From Candidatus Gastranaerophilales bacterium (lineage in GTDB: Bacteria > Cyanobacteriota > Vampirovibrionia > Gastranaerophilales > Gastranaerophilaceae): a stretch of DNA of 64,000 bases. Location: contig CALUTJ010000011.1 of the NCBI GenBank assembly GCA_944323685.1, positions 1 through 64,000 of the forward strand, written 5' to 3'. Made by a program: the position numbers and the translations under genes. Below are positions 1-8,484 of this stretch, piece by piece. The notes below the pieces were generated by a model. That model did not search any database. It saw only the letters and a program-made list of their open reading frames with translations, and had not been told where the DNA came from. The stretch's first letter is position 1; each line of letters begins with the position of its first letter.

Positions 1-1040
1 AGGTTTGAGTGGAATTTTTCGTTTCGTTTCAAGTATGCGGGTTTGTTGATAATTGATGAACCAACATAGCTTGGCATAAGTTTTTCAAAGCCTTCTTGAA
101 ATTCTTTGAAGAATCTCTCAATAACTTTTGACCTTGCGTTATATGGTCTTGCAAACACCGTTTCAATCCCGAGTTTTGCATAAAGCCCATAAAAGCCTAA
201 TTCTCCGAACCCTTTATCATCTGTGAAGTACTTTGCTCTAAATGCTCTGCCGTTATCTTGATAGACAATTTTAGGTATCATATCGAGGTTTATTATTGCG
301 TTTCTTAGGGCACTTGCAATACATTGGGTGTTTTCTTCAAGCATAATTTCATACCCGACCAGTGCTGTTGATTTCCAGTCCAAAAATCCGACTAAAGTTG
401 CTCGACAAGGCTTGCCCGTAAACGGATTAATCACTTGAAACGCCAGTTTATGCCCGTCTGCGACTAAAATATCCCCAACATCAAGCAGGCTTGCATCTCT
501 TTTAATATAAGGTTCGACTTTGTCAGAAAGTGCTTTTTCGCCGTCTCGAGCAAGCACCCATTTGTCATAATTATTGTCCTTAAACCATTTTGCGTAGCGT
601 CTAAATGTAATATCTGCAGGGATAAAACTTTGACCTTGCTCTTTGAGCTTGTATTTTGTAAGTGCGATTGCTTTGCCGATACAAATTCTATTCGGGTGCA
701 GGAGCAAGCCCATAAATATTTTGATTTCTTCATCCGTTAGGCAGGTTCTGTATTCGTTCACAGAAACGTATTTGTAATTGGGGATTAATCTTGTATAATC
801 TTCTGTCCCGTCTAAACTTGCTTTCCAACGATGCAGGCTTCCTCGTGAGATTTTACCTAAAACAGTGAAAAGATAGGAATTTGAGTTGTTATGCAGTTTT
901 ACAAAATCATAGTCTGCTTGAAGTTTGTTGACAGCTTTACGGCGAAAATCTTGCCATTTGCGGATTAAATCAAGTTTTGCAAGAGCATTTTGTTTTGCCT
1001 TCTCAGGAGTGTATTTGACTGTCTCAACTTGGTTTTCCAT
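1..1040 (-). CDS. Mu-type DDE transposase (C-terminus beyond window)
   Basis: The reading frame is open from an ATG at 1040 to the window edge (about 346 codons), so the C-terminus is missing. The DDE catalytic triad is visible in frame: Asp195 (in LVADGHKLAF), Asp262 (in YQDNGRAF) and Glu308 (in SKVIERFF). The first about 190 residues are basic and helical, as expected for DNA-binding domains of MuA/Tn552-like transposases. It would catalyse strand transfer of a Mu-like phage or transposon that continues to the left. The start codon is preceded by an inverted TGTCTCAAAA repeat that may be the element end or an operator. It is not obviously part of the 14-55 kb phage region, because host pilus genes lie between them. 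MuB and repressor genes are not in view. Confidence 0.85.
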   Translation of the reverse strand, partial: MENQVETVKYTPEKAKQNALAKLDLIRKWQDFRRKAVNKLQADYDFVKLHNNSNSYLFTVLGKISRGSLHRWKASLDGTEDYTRLIPNYKYVSVNEYRTCLTDEEIKIFMGLLLHPNRICIGKAIALTKYKLKEQGQSFIPADITFRRYAKWFKDNNYDKWVLARDGEKALSDKVEPYIKRDASLLDVGDILVADGHKLAFQVINPFTGKPCRATLVGFLDWKSTALVGYEIMLEENTQCIASALRNAIINLDMIPKIVYQDNGRAFRAKYFTDDKGFGELGFYGLYAKLGIETVFARPYNARSKVIERFFKEFQEGFEKLMPSYVGSSIINKPAYLKRNEKFHSN

Positions 1041-1098
1041 TGTCTCAAAATCCTTGTAATGCTATGTGCAACACATTCATCACTCGTTTTGAGACAGA
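1041..1098. repeat. Inverted TGTCTCAAAA repeat before the transposase
   Basis: TGTCTCAAAA at the left and TTTTGAGACA at the right form 10-bp inverted arms about 35 bp apart, immediately upstream of the transposase ATG. A further TGTCTCAA-like copy lies just inside the gene. This could be the terminal transposase-binding site of the element or an autoregulatory operator; the sequence alone does not decide. Confidence 0.5.
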
Positions 1099-1112
1099 AG
1101 TCAAGTCCTATG
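1097..1112. repeat. Short direct repeat, left of ApeA-like gene
   Basis: A 16-bp sequence, GAAGTCAAGTCCTATG, recurs with one change (C to T) at 2885-2900, on the other side of the ApeA-like gene. A weaker copy starts near 3383. The left copy overlaps the last codons of the gene, so the pair brackets it like an insertion or attachment duplication. Confidence 0.5.
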
Positions 1113-2855
1113 AACCTCTTTTTTGTTCTTTAACTCATTTCTATATTTAAGTTGGTTCTCAGATTCTAAAAAATTATTATAACAACGTTGAAAAATCTTA
1201 TCTAATTTACTTTTTTCTTCTTCTGTTAATTTAATATCAACAATTAACGTGCGTGTTCTGCCATATTTAAATAGATTTTTAGCATACAACTCTACTTGGT
1301 TATTATTTTTATTTAGTTTGTAGAATAATGCATATTTTGTATATTTATCCTTAACAAAACAATCAGCTTCACCAACGTATATTTTATCTTCAAACCCTTT
1401 TGGGATAATATTATCTTCTTTCAAAAAGCAATATTTATTATTCCATTGTCTTAAATAGTAATAATTATTTGATAAACTTATTTTTATTTGTTCTTCTGTG
1501 AAGTTTAGTTTTTTCATAATTAAAATTTCACAAATTATTTGGGTATACTCCATTGCATCGTAGAAATCATCATCGTCTATTTTAGGCAATTTCCCATAAT
1601 GTGTATAATAATTCCTAATTTTAACCATTTGATTTATTAACTTGTAGTTCTTTTTTTCATCAAGTTTAAAATTAATTATATTTTCAATTTTAAGATTTTC
1701 TATTGCATTATTAATTTTTATTTGAAATGGTAATTGTTGCCAAAAATCAATTTCATTAATTCTTGGTAAATGAGCATTTTCGTTCTTAAATTTTTTTAAT
1801 GCTTTTTTACTTTTAGGAGGAACTTTAGCTAATTGATTATAAGGCAAACTTCCGACATAAGCTTCTATACCTTGCATTAATGGTAAAAACTTCATTTGAG
1901 GTAAAATTTCAACAGGAGCGTCATTATAACGCATATATAAATCACAAAAAACTGGAAAAGTTTCATATGGCTCTTGCTTACTTTGAAAATACTTGTTAAC
2001 AATATTTTCAAAATTTTCTTTTAATAGGGCATATGTAGCAAGTATCTTAAAAGGGCTAATATCATCCTGATAATCTTTATTTAGTACATAGTATTGAAAA
2101 GTCTTAATTTCAAAATCAGAATTAAAAGTGTTATCCTTTTTATCACTCCAAATTTTAGATATTAAAATTTTTCTCTTTAAACATATTGAAAAAAAGTTAG
2201 CTAATGTTGTTATTATTTCAACAAAATCAGGCAAATCTCTGTATTCATCGGAAGATATTTTTATAGATTTTATTAAATTAAAATATCCACCAGCTGAGCC
2301 CCGTTTCCCACTACTACATTTATAGCCAGAGAGTATTTCAATAGTAAAACCATTTATAATAATTGGAGTAAAATCACAATTTTTATTGTATTGTAAAGAA
2401 GGTTTATTGTCGGCAGTATTTTCGGTATAAAGAGAATCAATATTATAGAAAAAAGTGTTTATATATGGCATTGTGAAATATATTGTTTTAAACTTGATTT
2501 CTTTGTTTTCAGTAAGTATTTTTTCACCAATATAATGTTTATTTGTATCGATAATCAATGATTGAAAATAGTATCTTTTATCATAAAAAAAATTTCTAGG
2601 ATTATCTTTATGTCGCAAATTGTTTAAAATATATCTATTATTTGCTCCATCATAACAAGTAAAGCATCCATTATTTAGTATAATTTCTTCTTTTGAATGT
2701 ACTGTTAAGATAAATTCAATACCTTGTCTGTATGTTATATCGCAAAAAAACTTAATCTGATTTTTTGCATCTCTATAATGACAATTTATTTCAACATTTT
2801 CTTTATTCACATAAACCTCTAAGATATATTTTAAATAAAAATACTGCAAGTACAA
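1101..2855 (-). CDS. ApeA-like HEPN defence protein
   Basis: This is a 584-residue cytoplasmic protein with no signal peptide or membrane span. Residues about 1-330 look like the beta-rich N-terminal domain that precedes HEPN in ApeA proteins. Residues about 340-470 are helical and contain RNYYTH (Arg414, His419), the Rx4-6H active-site motif of HEPN ribonucleases. ApeA-family proteins are known anti-phage abortive-infection effectors that act by RNA cleavage. The assignment rests on the motif and architecture, not on a search. A GTG start about 14 codons downstream, behind an AGAGG, is an alternative. The gene is much more AT-rich than the pilus genes and sits between 16-bp direct repeats next to a transposase, which suggests horizontal arrival. 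Confidence 0.6.
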   Translation of the reverse strand: MYLQYFYLKYILEVYVNKENVEINCHYRDAKNQIKFFCDITYRQGIEFILTVHSKEEIILNNGCFTCYDGANNRYILNNLRHKDNPRNFFYDKRYYFQSLIIDTNKHYIGEKILTENKEIKFKTIYFTMPYINTFFYNIDSLYTENTADNKPSLQYNKNCDFTPIIINGFTIEILSGYKCSSGKRGSAGGYFNLIKSIKISSDEYRDLPDFVEIITTLANFFSICLKRKILISKIWSDKKDNTFNSDFEIKTFQYYVLNKDYQDDISPFKILATYALLKENFENIVNKYFQSKQEPYETFPVFCDLYMRYNDAPVEILPQMKFLPLMQGIEAYVGSLPYNQLAKVPPKSKKALKKFKNENAHLPRINEIDFWQQLPFQIKINNAIENLKIENIINFKLDEKKNYKLINQMVKIRNYYTHYGKLPKIDDDDFYDAMEYTQIICEILIMKKLNFTEEQIKISLSNNYYYLRQWNNKYCFLKEDNIIPKGFEDKIYVGEADCFVKDKYTKYALFYKLNKNNNQVELYAKNLFKYGRTRTLIVDIKLTEEEKSKLDKIFQRCYNNFLESENQLKYRNELKNKKEVHRT

Positions 2856-2884
2856 TAGATATATTCTTTATTTTTATTAAATTG

Positions 2885-2900
2885 GAAGTCAAGTCTTATG
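2885..2900. repeat. Short direct repeat, right of ApeA-like gene
   Basis: Partner of the repeat at 1097-1112 (15 of 16 bases identical, same orientation). It lies just upstream of the ApeA-like start and directly before the 280-bp repeat A. Confidence 0.5.
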
Positions 2901-2901
2901 C

Positions 2902-3180
2902 TCCAATCTCATTGATAATTTTGGGCATCCCAATTTGCAAGTAAAAATAAAATTGCACTTTTTTGCACTTTTTTGCACTGGGCTTATCTTTAAATACCAA
3001 GGCGATTTGAGCCTAATGTGGTCTTAAAAATTTGCAAATGGAGTGCAAAAGAGTGCAAGAAATGAGTACTTGAGTGCAATAAAAGACCGGTACATCTCCA
3101 TACTAAAAAACAGCCTCAATCGTGCTGTCTGTTTGATTTTTTATTAAATTTTCTCCGTCTCAATGTCCCAGAAACTTATT
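2902..3180. repeat. Long direct repeat, copy A (TTGCAC box array)
   Basis: About 280 bp that recur at 3823-4102 with scattered substitutions; the last 100 bp recur again at 4111-4208. Inside are three TTGCAC boxes in 10-bp steps, facing two or three GTGCAA boxes about 80 bp away, then a short hairpin (ACAGC/GCTGT) followed by T-rich sequence. In-phase boxes of this kind are typical of recombinase arm sites or transposase end sites. Confidence 0.75.
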
Positions 3181-3443
3181 ACACTTATTAATTAACCTGC
3201 AAAAATTTCGCATCCAATAAAGGTTCATAATATATAGATTTCTATATTTATACATGCACTCAGTGGACTGGGACCATCAGCCCATATCTATTCAGTTAAA
3301 AATGTAATTTATCTTAATTTGTTCTTTTTTAATACCTCCTTATAAACTTTTACATACACATTAATCGCTCTTGTAGCAATAAAAGTCAAGTCATTTGCTC
3401 AAAACTTTTTATTAAGAACTTATTAAGAATAAACACCACAAAA
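3181..3443. other. AT-rich spacer without recognisable gene
   Basis: No credible coding sequence was found here. It contains a degenerate third copy of the AAGTCAAGTC motif (about 3383-3400). On the minus strand there is a strong AAGGAGG that is not followed by a usable start codon, possibly a gene remnant. No toxin gene partner for the downstream antitoxin is visible. Confidence 0.5.
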
Positions 3444-3472
3444 TTGACAAAGTGTCTGCTGCAGTTTACACT
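3444..3472 (+). promoter_or_regulatory. Sigma-70-type promoter of the antitoxin gene
   Basis: A perfect -35 box (TTGACA, 3444-3449) and a -10 box TACACT (3467-3472) are separated by 17 bp, 41 bp ahead of the ATG at 3513. Confidence 0.65.
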
Positions 3473-3512
3473 ATATTTTTGAAGCAAAGAGTCTAGTTAA
3501 GAATGGTAAATA

Positions 3513-3818
3513 ATGAAAGAATTAAAACATACAATAGATTTAGAAAATTATATAGTTAACGACTTAAAAACTGATGAAGATATTAAATTATATCTAAATA
3601 CAAGTTTAAAAGATTATATTGAAGATGGTGATTTTAATTCTTTTTATCGTGCATTAGAAATTGCCATTAAATCAAGAAATTCAATTTCAGGTTTTGCAAA
3701 GAAAATTGGAATGTCCAGAACTCATTTATACAGTTTATTCAAAAATGAAAAAGAACCTAAATTTTCAACCATTGTAAAAATATTTCATGAATTAGGTTAT
3801 GAATTAGAAATTGCGTAA
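3513..3818 (+). CDS. HigA/putative addiction-module antitoxin (HTH)
   Basis: A 101-residue protein of the addiction-module antidote family. Residues about 50-98 form a Cro/C1-type helix-turn-helix (GFAKKIGMSRTHLYSLF, then KFSTIVKIFHELGYELEI). These proteins bind a RelE/HigB-type toxin and repress their own promoter. No toxin gene is adjacent: the upstream 330 bp hold only the promoter, and repeat B starts 4 bp after the stop codon. It is therefore an orphan antitoxin, perhaps a remnant of a stability module inside the repeat-bounded segment. It is the only plus-strand gene in this margin. Confidence 0.75.
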   Translation: MKELKHTIDLENYIVNDLKTDEDIKLYLNTSLKDYIEDGDFNSFYRALEIAIKSRNSISGFAKKIGMSRTHLYSLFKNEKEPKFSTIVKIFHELGYELEIA

Positions 3819-3822
3819 ATAT

Positions 3823-4102
3823 CCAAATCTTATTGATAATTTGTGGTATCTCAATTTGCAAGCAAAAATAAAATTGCACTTTTTTGCACTTTATTGTACT
3901 GGACTTAACTTCAAACACCAAGCCAATTTTAGCCTAATATGGTCTTAAAATTTTGCAAATGGAGTGCAAAAGAGTGCAAGAAAAGAGTACTTGAGTGCAA
4001 AAAAAGGCCGGTACATCTCAATACTAAAAAACAGCCTCAATCGTGCTGTCTGTTTGATTTTTTATTAAATTTTATCCGTCTCAATGTCCCAGAAACCTAT
4101 TA
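3823..4102. repeat. Long direct repeat, copy B
   Basis: Second copy of the 280-bp repeat at 2902-3180, same orientation, beginning four bases after the antitoxin stop codon. The TTGCAC/GTGCAA boxes are conserved, with one box mutated (TTGTAC). Confidence 0.75.
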
Positions 4103-4110
4103 GCAAGAAA

Positions 4111-4208
4111 AGCCCCATACATCTCAATACTAAAAAACAGCCTCAATCGTGCTGCCTGTTTGATTTTTTATTAAATTTTCTCCGTCTCAATGTCCCAGAA
4201 ACCTATTA
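4111..4208. repeat. Partial third copy of the long repeat
   Basis: Only the last about 100 bp of the repeat (the hairpin half) are present, directly after copy B. The box array is absent. Confidence 0.7.
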
Positions 4209-4266
4209 CTAACAATAGAAGTAAAAAACACTGTCAAACCAATGTTCAACAGTGTTATTTTCAATA

Positions 4267-4343
<77 letters not shown>

Positions 4344-4344
4344 T

Positions 4345-4452
4345 CACATTCAATTTTCACTTGCTACAGCCGTTAAAGTTTCGCAAACTTCTAACCTCGG
4401 AAGCTGCTCCTTACGGGATACCAGAACCGGCAGCCCATAGCCTTCAGCCAGT
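4345..4452 (-). ncRNA. Possible structured leader RNA upstream of tRNA-Ile
   Basis: The 105 nt between the promoter and the tRNA are more GC-rich than the surroundings and not coding. They contain complementary segments (GCTGCCG with CGGCTGTAGC; AAGTTT-gcg-AAACTT) and an AAGGAGCAGC stretch faintly like the SRP RNA loop. The diagnostic SRP motif is not complete, so this may be a small RNA or only a processed tRNA leader. Confidence 0.3.
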
Positions 4453-4458
4453 AAATAT

Positions 4459-4487
4459 ATTACACCATAGACAAAATTTGAAATCAA
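4459..4487 (-). promoter_or_regulatory. Promoter of the leader/tRNA-Ile transcript
   Basis: On the minus strand, TTGATT (4482-4487) and TGTAAT (4459-4464) are spaced by 17 bp. The predicted start is near 4452. Confidence 0.55.
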
Positions 4488-4537
4488 GTATTTTATTTTA
4501 AAATCTATAAAATCTTATGACAGTTCAATTTTCAAAA

Positions 4538-4849
4538 CTATTCCTCAGAGCCTGTCGGACGAAGGATAATAATAGAATTGATATTTAACTGCACAAAGTC
4601 ATGAAACTCTGTTCTTCTGTTAGGCAATTGTCTATAGGAAACTTCGCAATCTTTTATAGCAACAAAACGTTTTTTACCATTTAAGATATCTGAGAGCACA
4701 CGGCTTCTTTTACCGATTTTAGGCATAAATACGTAGCCTTTTATTTCGTAATCCTGTGTAATTACAAGGACACGCTCTGACCACACGCCGTTGGTAAAAT
4801 CGTCGTTTCCTAATTCTTCAACTTCAAAAGGTTCGTATTCTTCTGGCAT
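4538..4849 (-). CDS. Conserved hypothetical protein at end of pilus operon (DUF6812-like)
   Basis: A soluble, acidic 103-residue protein, 39 bp downstream of pilC and behind its own AAGGAG. The pattern ITQDYEIKGYVFMP...SRVLSDILNGKKRFVAIKDCEV resembles small beta-barrel proteins of the DUF6812 type (a recalled resemblance, not searched). Its place as last gene of the pilPQBC operon suggests co-expression with the pilus, but I do not know its function. Confidence 0.6.
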   Translation of the reverse strand: MPEEYEPFEVEELGNDDFTNGVWSERVLVITQDYEIKGYVFMPKIGKRSRVLSDILNGKKRFVAIKDCEVSYRQLPNRRTEFHDFVQLNINSIIILRPTGSEE

Positions 4850-4888
4850 TTTTTCTCCTTGTAATTAGTTCTGATTCTGTATACTTTA

Positions 4889-6091
4889 CTATGATAACTG
4901 ATAGGATTGGAATAGCGGCAGATACAATGCTAACGCAAGGAACATTACTATACTACCGATAACAATAAGCATTAATGGTTCAATCATTTTTGTCAAAGCA
5001 TCAATGATATCATCAAGTTTCTTATCAAGGAACTTAACACTCTGATCAAGCAATTCGCCTAATTTACCTGTTTGTTCACCGGTTGCAATCATAAACAATA
5101 CCATTGAAGGTATAATATTGGCAGCTCTTAAAGCCGTGGAAAGGTGAACACCTTGCTGAACCTTAGCTATAGATTCCGTAATTTTATTCTTAATTGTTTT
5201 ATTATCTAACGTAAGGTTGCCCAAGTGTAAACAGTCAACAATCGGGATACCTGCTTCATAAGCAACAAACATAACTGTAATAAAGTTAGAAAAGTTAGCG
5301 TATTTTAACATATCACCGATTAACGGAACTTTTAAGAAAAAGTCGTCTAATATTCTTCTTGATGTCGGATTTTTAAATGCAACATAAATTACTGCAGCTA
5401 TTGCAAAAGGTGCCATCAAAGTCAAATACCAGAATTCCTTCAAAAACTCACCCAAGTCAATACATATCTGGGTGAATATAGGTAACTTGGCACCTGATTG
5501 GTCGAACATTTCCTTAAACGCAGGAAATACGAACATTAACATAACAACAACTACGATAATAGCAAGGACAATTACGAAACAAGGATAAATCAAAGTACCG
5601 ATAACACGCCCTCTTATGTTTGCCTGTTTTTTCAACAAATCAGACAAACGGTCAAGAGTTTTTTCCATTTCCCCTGAATCTTCACCTGCTTTTGTCAAAC
5701 CGACATAGATACTTCCAAAGATTTCTTGATACTTTGCAACAGTATCTGCAAATGTAGCACCTGCTATGACCTGTTTTCTTATTTCTCTGGCAAGCAGCCT
5801 GATACGGGACGAAACAGCATCCTTCTCAAGAAACACAAGACCCTCGATAATAGGTACACCTGTTTGTATCAAGGTTCTGAACGTTCCGGTAAAGTCAATC
5901 AGTTCTTGCAAAGACAAAGGACTGAGCCTTACTTTAGGTGCAGAAACTTTCTTACCTTCATCAAAAACCTTTGTCGGTATCAAACCTAACTGTTTTATCG
6001 CTTCACGGGCAGCTTTAACGTCATCGGCTTCTATTTTACCGTTTACAATTTCTGATCCGTTTCTTAATGCTATATAATTAAATATTGTCAT
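4889..6091 (-). CDS. pilC: Type IV pilus inner-membrane platform protein PilC
   Basis: A 400-residue GspF/PilC-family integral membrane protein. It has the duplicated T2SSF domain (residues about 68-190 and 270-392), each half followed by a hydrophobic hairpin: spans near 165-195, 215-240 and 370-395. PilC sits in the inner membrane, contacts the PilB ATPase in the cytoplasm and guides pilin assembly. The family motif GEQTGKLGELLDQ is in the second repeat and GEDSGEMEKTLDRL in the first. It begins 17 bp after the pilB stop, as expected for one operon. Length matches the family (about 400). Confidence 0.95.
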   Translation of the reverse strand: MTIFNYIALRNGSEIVNGKIEADDVKAAREAIKQLGLIPTKVFDEGKKVSAPKVRLSPLSLQELIDFTGTFRTLIQTGVPIIEGLVFLEKDAVSSRIRLLAREIRKQVIAGATFADTVAKYQEIFGSIYVGLTKAGEDSGEMEKTLDRLSDLLKKQANIRGRVIGTLIYPCFVIVLAIIVVVVMLMFVFPAFKEMFDQSGAKLPIFTQICIDLGEFLKEFWYLTLMAPFAIAAVIYVAFKNPTSRRILDDFFLKVPLIGDMLKYANFSNFITVMFVAYEAGIPIVDCLHLGNLTLDNKTIKNKITESIAKVQQGVHLSTALRAANIIPSMVLFMIATGEQTGKLGELLDQSVKFLDKKLDDIIDALTKMIEPLMLIVIGSIVMFLALALYLPLFQSYQLS

Positions 6092-6108
6092 AAATGATAT
6101 TACCTATC

Positions 6109-8409
6109 TTATTCAGTTACCGGTCCTAATACACGGACATACTCGCTAATAGTGGTTTCACCCCGCAAAATATGACCCAGACACGAAGTTTGAAGGGTCT
6201 TCATACCCATTCCTACTGCTGCTTCTTCAATTTCAACATCATGCGCGGAATGAGCAATCATTTTTTTGATTTCTTTGTTAATTAACATTACCTCATAACA
6301 ACCGATACGGCCTTTGTAACCTTCGTTGTTACAATCAAAGCAGCCTTTTGGTCTGTATATTGTGCGTTTCATAAACTCTTCCTGCTCTTCAGGAGTAGCA
6401 ACTACAAGACGCGCTTCTTCGATAGTAGCATGGTAAGGCTCTTTACATTTCGGACACAATCTTCTGACAAGACGTTGAGCCACAATACCTGTCAATGTGG
6501 AAGATATAAGATAATCTGCTGCACCCATCTGAATCAAACGGGTAATAGTAGCTGCTGCGGAGTTGGTGTGCAGAGTACTTAACACAAGGTGACCTGTCAA
6601 GGCGGCTGCAATAGCAGTTTCTAACGTTTCAAAGTCACGAATCTCACCGATAAGGATAATATCAGGGTCCTGTCTTAAGATAGCTCTCATACAAGAAGCA
6701 AAAGTAATACCGGCCTTCGGGTTAACCTGTGATTGGTTCAAGCCGTCAATCTTGATTTCAACAGGGTCTTCCAGAGTGGTAATGTTAACACCTTCGTTAT
6801 TCAAACTTTTCAAAATAGAATAAAGTGTTGTCGTTTTACCTGAACCTGTAGGCCCTACAGCGAGGATGATTCCGTTAGGCGCTGCAACCATTTTGTTAAT
6901 ACGGGCTAAGTCATCTTCTGTACCGCCTGAAAGCTTAATTACCTTATCCTCGGTTTTTATACTTGCGGCAGGCGCAAGAATACGGATAACCATCTTTTCT
7001 TTACCTGATACAGGCAAAGTATTGATACGGAAATCGTAAGAAATACCCTTATACTTAACTGTAAAGGTACCGTCTTGCATTCTTCTGTGCTCAGCAATAT
7101 TCATTCTGGCAAGAACTTTAAAACGTGCAATCAAAGAAGTTTCAACTTTGCTTGGCAAATCAAGAACACGGCGTAAAATACCGTCAATACGATATCTTAC
7201 CGTATAGCAGTCTAATCTCGGTTCTATGTGAATATCGGACGCCTTCATATCGATACCGTCCGTAATAATTTTGGTTGCAAAGTTAGCAACTGCACCTGAA
7301 GTATCTTCAAGCTCTCTTTCAACTTGTTCCCAAAGAGATTCTTCAACCTCAAATTCGAGAGTTTCCTGCTCGATTTTTCGCATAATCTCTTTAGTTTCTT
7401 TTCTTGCACGACCGAAATATTTTGTCATACAAGACTTAAATTCCATGTAACTCATCAAATACGGTCTGGGACGCATACCTGTCAGGTATACGATTTCGGT
7501 CAACGCTTTTTTGTTACTCGGGTTAACCATACCGATATCAATGAACTTGCCGTCTGAAGCAAGAGGAATTAATAAATTTTCTTTTATAAAATCTTCCGGA
7601 ATAATACGAATTGTTGATTCCAGAATATTTAACTGCTGTGCACTAACAGGCTTGAACCCTTGTTGGGAAGCAAGAGCATCTTTTAACTGGTCAACGGTTA
7701 TAAAGCCCATAGAAACAAGAGTAGAACCTATAGGTGTAGCTGATTTTTTAGAGGCAGTAAGAGCCTCAACCAATTGCTCGTTAGTCAAAAGCCCCTGTTC
7801 TATTAAAATCTCACCGATTCTTTTTTTAGGAGCACCTTCTACATAGTGTACACCGTTATTATTCGCTACAGCAGTTTTATCTTGCGGCTTGAGATTTTCT
7901 GTAGCAACACCTTGTGAAGTATCATCGTTTGCAGATTCATTTTTAGCATTTGAATCAGCCCCGTCAGATGCTGTCCCAGTATGATCATTAGACTCAACAG
8001 AATTTTCCGCATCAGAAGAATTTTCACCGGGCAACAAAACTTTTTGAGATTCTTGCTGTTTGGCAGCAGCAGAATGTTCATTTTCTACTATCGTATCAAA
8101 AGAATCCTCAGAATTTTTTATATAATACTCACTTATATAGTAATCAAGAAAATCAGTAAAACTCTCTGAATCAAAAGTGATAAATTTCACTGTATCAGAA
8201 TCTTTAGAAGAAATAGCCTGAGCTATAACCCCCTTGTCAGCACCTTCTTTAATTACAACAAACAAAAAACCGGCTTGCTTATTTATCGGAACAAAATTAA
8301 ACTCGAGTAAATCATCTTTTGTAAAAAGTTCTGCAAACTTCGGATTAATATTAGATTTTATTTTATTTATAGTATCAGTATTCATTTCAGCCGTATTCGT
8401 ATAATTCAA
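6109..8409 (-). CDS. pilB: Type IV pilus assembly ATPase PilB
   Basis: A 766-residue GspE/PilB-family hexameric ATPase that powers pilus extension. Residues about 195-335 are the MshEN/T2SSE N-domain (RIGEILIEQGLLT, then IGSTLVSMGFIT). The C-terminal motor has the Walker A GPTGSGKT (519-526), Asp and His boxes, Walker B DPDIILIGEIRD (from about 581) and the zinc tetracysteine CPKC...CFDC (about 652-693). The first about 190 residues are an unusual extension: an alpha/beta segment followed by a low-complexity Ser/Asn/Asp linker (120-190). This makes it about 200 residues longer than typical PilB. The neighbours pilQ and pilC confirm pilus rather than type II secretion as the likely system. Confidence 0.95.
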   Translation of the reverse strand: MNYTNTAEMNTDTINKIKSNINPKFAELFTKDDLLEFNFVPINKQAGFLFVVIKEGADKGVIAQAISSKDSDTVKFITFDSESFTDFLDYYISEYYIKNSEDSFDTIVENEHSAAAKQQESQKVLLPGENSSDAENSVESNDHTGTASDGADSNAKNESANDDTSQGVATENLKPQDKTAVANNNGVHYVEGAPKKRIGEILIEQGLLTNEQLVEALTASKKSATPIGSTLVSMGFITVDQLKDALASQQGFKPVSAQQLNILESTIRIIPEDFIKENLLIPLASDGKFIDIGMVNPSNKKALTEIVYLTGMRPRPYLMSYMEFKSCMTKYFGRARKETKEIMRKIEQETLEFEVEESLWEQVERELEDTSGAVANFATKIITDGIDMKASDIHIEPRLDCYTVRYRIDGILRRVLDLPSKVETSLIARFKVLARMNIAEHRRMQDGTFTVKYKGISYDFRINTLPVSGKEKMVIRILAPAASIKTEDKVIKLSGGTEDDLARINKMVAAPNGIILAVGPTGSGKTTTLYSILKSLNNEGVNITTLEDPVEIKIDGLNQSQVNPKAGITFASCMRAILRQDPDIILIGEIRDFETLETAIAAALTGHLVLSTLHTNSAAATITRLIQMGAADYLISSTLTGIVAQRLVRRLCPKCKEPYHATIEEARLVVATPEEQEEFMKRTIYRPKGCFDCNNEGYKGRIGCYEVMLINKEIKKMIAHSAHDVEIEEAAVGMGMKTLQTSCLGHILRGETTISEYVRVLGPVTE

Positions 8410-8432
8410 TAAAGGGTCTGTTTATTTTATAT

Positions 8433-8463
8433 ATCCTGCCTGATATTTTATATCAGGCAGGAT
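8433..8463. other. Perfect hairpin between pilQ and pilB
   Basis: Arms ATCCTGCCTGATA (8433-8445) and its exact complement (8451-8463) around a 5-nt loop. No T-run follows on the minus strand, so it looks like a processing or stability element within the operon rather than a full terminator. Confidence 0.6.
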
Positions 8464-8484
8464 AACTATTTAGGTTTTTTCTAA

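Noticed and set aside
464-733. 89-codon minus-strand ORF
   Set aside because: It lies in another frame inside the transposase gene, whose reading frame is continuous with all three DDE residues.
1-1040. The transposase as part of the 14-55 kb phage (Mu-like)
   Set aside because: The tRNA and pilus genes lie between, and the transposase reads away from the structural genes; linking them would need rearrangement.
4345-4452. Firm SRP RNA call
   Set aside because: Only AAGGAGCAGC resembles the conserved loop; the full GGTCAGG...GGAAGNAGCAGCC pattern is missing, so I list it only as a possible RNA.
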